NCBI GenBank assembly: GCA_963931605.1 | Contig: OZ007031.1 | Span: 2,108,001 to 2,172,000, forward strand | Reading direction: 5' to 3' | Length of the DNA stretch: 64,000 nucleotides | Origin: CALUOB01 sp944322305 | GTDB lineage: Bacteria > Actinomycetota > Coriobacteriia > Coriobacteriales > Coriobacteriaceae | Shown: positions 59,752-64,000 of the stretch, one piece after another | Position numbering within the stretch: the first letter of the stretch is position 1 | Layout: each line of letters opens with the position of its first letter | The notes under the pieces: model-generated | Told to the model about the DNA's origin: nothing | Databases searched by the model: none | What the model saw: only the letters and a program-made list of their open reading frames with translations | Made by a program: the position numbers and the translations under genes

Positions 59752-59881
59752 CCTGCGCATGCTGTTTGCGCCAGTTGCGTCGTTGCGCATGCCTTTTGTA
59801 TCAGCTGGAGGCGATTATCGACCGCTAGCTGATACGGATTGCATGCGGACGTGCGCAGCTGATACGGAATGCATGCGCAAC
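59752..59881. repeat. Intergenic phased repeat, family F4
   Basis: Direct units of the type GTTGCGCATGC(6 nt)GTATCAGCTG start at about 59752 and 59782 (30-bp period). Two inverted units AGCTGATACGGA(2 nt)GCATGCG start at 59827 and 59857 (30-bp period). This is a small version of the F1-F3 plan, in the 390-bp gap between the epimerase-like gene and gltB. Nothing else is recognised in 59890-60114 except the gltB ribosome site. Confidence 0.7.
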
Positions 59882-60114
59882 CTCGCGCGCATGCCCGCGC
59901 ACAGCCCCCGTGTGCCGGCCCGGGTTCGTTTCGGGCAGGTTTCGAGTTTGTGAGCGGCAGTTTGCAAGCCAGTTAGCGTTTGTTTGCCGCCGCGTGTCCG
60001 CTCGTTGCCGGCGCACCCGTTCCCATACACTTGAGAAACTCACTTCGCATCGCAGCGCGCCGCCCTTCTCGGGCGGCGCTTTCAGATGAAGGGGAAGACC
60101 AAGGAGGGGACGCC

Positions 60115-63100
60115 ATGCGCCATCAACAGCAGAGCGACAAGGTTAGCCAGCCCACGTTGTACCGCCCCGAGTTCGAGCACGATGCGTGCGGCATCGGCGC
60201 GCTCGCGCACCTCAAGGGCGTGCGCTCGCACCAGATCCTCGACGACGCTCTCTCCGTCCTCGTGAACCTCGAGCACCGCGGCGGCACGGGCCTTGAGAAG
60301 AACACCGGCGACGGCGCGGGCATCCTCTTCCAGGTGCCGCACCACTTCTTCCGCAAGGAAGCGCAGAAATGCGGCCAGATCCTGCCGGACGAGGGCGATT
60401 ACGGCGTTGCCATGCTCTTCTTCCCGCAGGACGAGCGCGGCGTAGCCGACGCGCGCCGCACGTTCGAGGCCGGATGCGCCGAGGCGGGCGTGCCGCTGCT
60501 GTTCTGGCGCGAGGTCCCCACCGATCCCCACGACCTGGGCGAGACCGCCCGCGCCTGCATGCCCACCATCTTGCAGGCGTTTCTCGGCCGTCCGGACGAC
60601 ACGCCGCGCGGCGACGCCTTCGAGCGCCGGCTGTACGTGTGCCGCCGCACCATAGAGAAGCGCGCCGACGCCGAGCACGCGCTCGCCGGCAAGATCTTCT
60701 ACATCTGCAGCATGTCCAGCCGCACCATCGTGTACAAGGGCATGCTTGTGGCCACGCAGATGCGCCGTTTCTTCATCGACCTCAACGACGCCGCAGTGAA
60801 GACGGCGGTGGCGCTGGTGCACTCGCGCTACTCAACCAACACCACGCCCAGCTGGGAGCGCGCGCACCCCAACCGCCTCATCATCCATAACGGCGAGATC
60901 AACACCCTGAAGGGCAACGTCAACTGGATCCGCGCCCGCGAGCCCAACCTGTACTCGCCGGTGCTCCAGCACGACCTGGAGCGCGTGCTGCCCATCATCA
61001 ACCGCGAGGGATCCGACTCGGCCATCTTGGACAACGTGCTGGAGTTTCTCGTCATGAACGGGCGGCCGCTCTCCCGCGCCGTCTCCCTGCTGCTGCCCGA
61101 GCCGTGGGATCACAACGCCTCGCTGCCGCCCGAGCGTCGCGCCTACGACGCCTACCAGTCCATGCTCATGGAGCCGTGGGACGGCCCGGCGGCCATAGCC
61201 TTCACCGACGGGCGCACGCTCGGCGCCGCGCTCGACCGCAACGGGCTGCGCCCCGCGCGCTACTACGTGACGCGCGACGATCGCTTCCTGCTCTCCTCCG
61301 AGGTGGGCACCATCGAGATCGAGGCTGACAACATCCTTACCGCCGGCTGCCTCGGTCCCGGCGAGATGCTCGAGGTCGAGCTGGGCTCCGGCCGCGTGGT
61401 GTACAACGACGAGCTGCGCGCCCGCTATGCCAAGGAGAAGCCCTACCGCGACTGGATCGCCGACGAGACCATCGAGATCGCCGACCTGGCCGCCGCGGGC
61501 GAGAAGCGCGAGAAAGACGCCGCCCCCGCGCCCGACGCCGCCGTGCAGCCCACCGTGGCCATGGCCAAGCTGGGCTACCACTGGGACGACGTCGACGAGG
61601 TGGTGCGCCCCATGGCGCAGATGGGCAGCGTGCCTTTGGCCTCGATGGGCATCGACGCTCCGCTGGCCTGCCTCTCCAAGAAGAACCGGTCGTTCTTCGA
61701 CTACTTCTACCAGCTCTTCGCCCAGGTCACCAACCCGCCGATCGACGCGCTGCGCGAGAGCTTCGTGACCTCCACGGTGCTTTACCTGGGCAACCACGGC
61801 AACCTGCTCGAGGATTCGCGCGCCTCCTGCCAGCTGGTGCGCCTGGCTCGGCCGCTGCTGACCCGCGCCGAGTTCGAGGGCGTCTGCGGCATCGACCGCG
61901 TGGGTTTCAGGGCCCAGCGCTTCCGCGCCGTGTTCAAGAAGGACGCTCCCACCGGCGCGCTCGAGGCTGCGCTTGACAAGCTGGCCCACAGCGTCGAGGA
62001 GGCGGTGCGCGGCGGCGTGAACATCGTGGTGCTCTCCGACCGCGCCGGCGCCGACGAGGTGCCCGTGCCGTCGCTGCTGGCGGTCTCGGCCGTGCACAAC
62101 CACCTCATCCGCGCGGGCGTGCGCACCTTCGCCGACATCGTGCTGGAGTGCGGTGACGCCATCTCCGCGCACGACTTCGCGGCCCTCGTTGGCTACTCCG
62201 CCAGCGGCATCTACCCCTACATGGCCCACGAGGTTATCGCCCAGATGGCTGACAAGGGCGACCTTGCCGACAAGAAGGGCAACCTCCTCACGGCCGAGCA
62301 GGGCATCGCCAACTACAACAAGGCGGTAACGGCCGGCATCGTGGCCATCATGTCCAAGATGGGCATCTCCACGGTGCAGAGCTACCATTCCGCGCAGATC
62401 TTCGAGGCGGTGGGTCTGGCGCCCGAGCTGGTGGACAGGTACTTCACCAACACCGTGAGCCGCGTGGGCGGCTTGAGGATCGCCGACATCGAGCGCGAGC
62501 AGCGCGAGCGCACCGCGGCGGCCGAGAAGATCGCCCAGGGCCCCGCGCCCAACCAGCTGCCGAGCCTCGGCCTCACCAAGTGGCGCCCCCTGGGCGGTGA
62601 GGACCACCTCATCAACCCGCAGACCATCTACCTTTTGCAGCGCGCGTGCCGCGAGAACGACTACGAGCTCTTCCGGGAGTACAGCGCCCGGCTGCACCCT
62701 CAGGGTCGCGCCGTGCGCCTGCGCGACCTGCTCGACTTCAACGCGGCCGGCCGCACGCCCGTGCCGCTCGAGGAGGTGGAGGGTGCCCGCAGCATCGTGC
62801 GACGCTTCAACACCGGCGCCATGAGCTACGGCTCCATCAGCCAAGAGGCGCATGAGTGCATGGCCATCGCCATGAACCGCCTGCACGGCCGCTCCAACTC
62901 CGGCGAGGGCGGCGAGGATCCGCGCCGCGAGACGCCGCTTGCCAACGGCGACTCCAAGAACTCCGCCATCAAGCAGGTGGCCTCGGGACGCTTCGGCGTC
63001 ACCAGCCGCTACCTCTCCAGCGCACTCGAGATCCAGATCAAGATGGCCCAGGGCGCCAAGCCCGGCGAGGGCGGTCACCTGCCCGGCAAGAAGGTGTACC

Positions 63101-64000
63101 CGTGGGTGGCCAAGGTGCGCCAGAGCACCCCGGGCATCGGGCTCATCTCCCCGCCGCCGCACCACGACATCTACTCCATCGAGGACCTGGCCGAGCTCAT
63201 CTTCGACCTCAAGAACGCCAACCCGCACGCGCGCATCTCGGTGAAGCTCGTCTCCGAGGCGGGCGTGGGCACCATCGCCACGGGCGTGGCCAAGGGCGCC
63301 GCCAACAAGATCCTGATCTCGGGCCACAACGGCGGCTCGGGCGCCGCCCCGCGCGACTCCATCTGGCACGCCGGCCTGCCGCTCGAGCTGGGCCTGGCCG
63401 AGGCGCAGCAGACGCTGCTGCAAAACGGCCTGCGCTCGCGCGTGGTGCTGGAGGCCGACGGCAAGCTCATGGACGGCACCGACGTGGCCGTGGCGTGTTT
63501 GCTGGGCGCCGAGGAGTTCGGCTTCGCCACCATGCCGCTCATCTCCATGGGCTGCCTCATGCAGCGCGACTGCCAGCAGGACACCTGCCCGGCCGGCATC
63601 GCCACGCAGAACTGCCGCCTGCGCCAGGGCTTCAAGGGCAAGCCCGAGCACGTGGAGCGCTTCATGCTCTTCGTGGCCGAGCAGCTGCGCGAGGTCATGG
63701 CGCGCCTGGGCTTCCGCACCGTCGACGAGATGGTGGGGCATCCCGAGTGCCTGAGGCAGGTGGAGGTTCCCGGCAACTGGAAGGCCAACCTGCTGGACCT
63801 GGCGCCCGTGCTGGCGCCCGCGGTGTGCGAGTTCGGCGCGCGCATCCCCGGCGCCGACGCCCCGCACTACCTGCCCGAGATGGCGGCCCGCTCGGGGCTC
63901 GAGAAGACCCTGGACGCAACGCTGTTCGTGCCGCTCACCGCTGACGCGCGCGAACACCTGCGTCCGGTGCGCTTCCGTGCCGACATCGACAACGTGAACC
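60115..64000 (+). CDS. gltB: Glutamate synthase large subunit (3' end outside window)
   Basis: At least 1295 residues, open to the window end; full-length proteins are ~1500. The ATG at 60115 follows AAGGAGGGG. It makes two glutamates from glutamine and 2-oxoglutarate. A ~24-residue propeptide precedes the nucleophile Cys25 (DACGIGALAHLKG) of the class II amidotransferase domain (to about residue 430). The central domain and FMN-binding synthase domain follow, with FNTGAMSYGSISQEAHE, SNSGEGGEDPRR, GAKPGEGGHLPG and GHNGGSGAAPRDS. The 3Fe-4S cysteines are in CLMQRDCQQDTCPAGIATQ. gltD would be expected downstream, beyond the window. Confidence 0.96.
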   Translation, partial: MRHQQQSDKVSQPTLYRPEFEHDACGIGALAHLKGVRSHQILDDALSVLVNLEHRGGTGLEKNTGDGAGILFQVPHHFFRKEAQKCGQILPDEGDYGVAMLFFPQDERGVADARRTFEAGCAEAGVPLLFWREVPTDPHDLGETARACMPTILQAFLGRPDDTPRGDAFERRLYVCRRTIEKRADAEHALAGKIFYICSMSSRTIVYKGMLVATQMRRFFIDLNDAAVKTAVALVHSRYSTNTTPSWERAHPNRLIIHNGEINTLKGNVNWIRAREPNLYSPVLQHDLERVLPIINREGSDSAILDNVLEFLVMNGRPLSRAVSLLLPEPWDHNASLPPERRAYDAYQSMLMEPWDGPAAIAFTDGRTLGAALDRNGLRPARYYVTRDDRFLLSSEVGTIEIEADNILTAGCLGPGEMLEVELGSGRVVYNDELRARYAKEKPYRDWIADETIEIADLAAAGEKREKDAAPAPDAAVQPTVAMAKLGYHWDDVDEVVRPMAQMGSVPLASMGIDAPLACLSKKNRSFFDYFYQLFAQVTNPPIDALRESFVTSTVLYLGNHGNLLEDSRASCQLVRLARPLLTRAEFEGVCGIDRVGFRAQRFRAVFKKDAPTGALEAALDKLAHSVEEAVRGGVNIVVLSDRAGADEVPVPSLLAVSAVHNHLIRAGVRTFADIVLECGDAISAHDFAALVGYSASGIYPYMAHEVIAQMADKGDLADKKGNLLTAEQGIANYNKAVTAGIVAIMSKMGISTVQSYHSAQIFEAVGLAPELVDRYFTNTVSRVGGLRIADIEREQRERTAAAEKIAQGPAPNQLPSLGLTKWRPLGGEDHLINPQTIYLLQRACRENDYELFREYSARLHPQGRAVRLRDLLDFNAAGRTPVPLEEVEGARSIVRRFNTGAMSYGSISQEAHECMAIAMNRLHGRSNSGEGGEDPRRETPLANGDSKNSAIKQVASGRFGVTSRYLSSALEIQIKMAQGAKPGEGGHLPGKKVYPWVAKVRQSTPGIGLISPPPHHDIYSIEDLAELIFDLKNANPHARISVKLVSEAGVGTIATGVAKGAANKILISGHNGGSGAAPRDSIWHAGLPLELGLAEAQQTLLQNGLRSRVVLEADGKLMDGTDVAVACLLGAEEFGFATMPLISMGCLMQRDCQQDTCPAGIATQNCRLRQGFKGKPEHVERFMLFVAEQLREVMARLGFRTVDEMVGHPECLRQVEVPGNWKANLLDLAPVLAPAVCEFGARIPGADAPHYLPEMAARSGLEKTLDATLFVPLTADAREHLRPVRFRADIDNVN

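Noticed and set aside
60832..63957. 1041-codon antisense ORF opposite gltB, and a 963-codon one opposite purH (1784-4675)
   Set aside because: Long open antisense frames are normal in GC-rich DNA. The plus-strand genes are unmistakable and the antisense products are His/Arg/Gly-biased with no family.

Overview
This window is a 64 kb stretch of a GC-rich (roughly two-thirds G+C by eye) actinobacterial chromosome. Gene set and order best fit class Coriobacteriia, of the Collinsella/Olsenella type: monoderm envelope genes, a Veg-ispE pair, clpC next to disA, an MEP isoprenoid pathway, and a LysRS fused to a tRNA-binding domain. The genus call is inference; no 16S gene is present. Almost everything is core chromosome. 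No phage, plasmid, insertion sequence or CRISPR is visible.

Layout. 1-8 kb: end of a DUF2207 membrane protein, a GNAT, purH, an unknown gene, a BceRS-like two-component pair, and a CLC channel on the minus strand. 8-17 kb: GNAT, Gfo/Idh/MocA oxidoreductase, a membrane-anchored beta-lactamase-fold protein, htpG, GNAT, D-Ala-D-Ala ligase, mini-glutaredoxin. 17-22 kb (minus): upp and a metal-efflux operon (ArsR-type sensor, HMA chaperone, P1B ATPase) with a recognisable operator. 22-26 kb: HAD phosphatase, murI, rph, second HAD phosphatase. 27-36 kb: tRNA-Val, GH4 glycosidase divergent from an RpiR regulator, murE, rdgB, M24 peptidase, dtd, veg-ispE, tRNA-Pro. 36-47 kb: tatA, greA, lysS, flippase, EamA transporter, a broken DUF2798 gene, clpC. 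47-53 kb: disA, ispD, ispF, cysS, rlmB, a YacP-like nuclease. 53-59 kb: four tRNAs with tuf, then rpmG, tRNA-Trp, secE, nusG, rplK, rplA. 59-64 kb: aldose-epimerase-like gene and the 5' part of gltB, cut by the window end. Together the genes serve wall synthesis (ddl, murI, murE), isoprenoids (ispD/E/F), translation and proteostasis.

The most unusual content lies between genes. Four gaps (about 15.3, 18.2-18.7, 26.2-26.9 and 59.75-59.9 kb), plus two more near 41.4 and 43.0 kb, hold degenerate phased repeats built to one plan: short units in direct orientation every 30-31 bp (or 41 bp), a fixed-length centre, then the same unit inverted at similar spacing. One family has three copies that align without gaps over exactly 123 bp; another has two copies of exactly 98 bp. 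Unit sequence differs between families while architecture is kept. I know of no named element like this and regard it as the best candidate for something undescribed. The window also carries an unusual number of long inverted repeats (18-47 bp arms), one of which is a near-perfect inverted copy of the 3' end of a tRNA-Thr gene.
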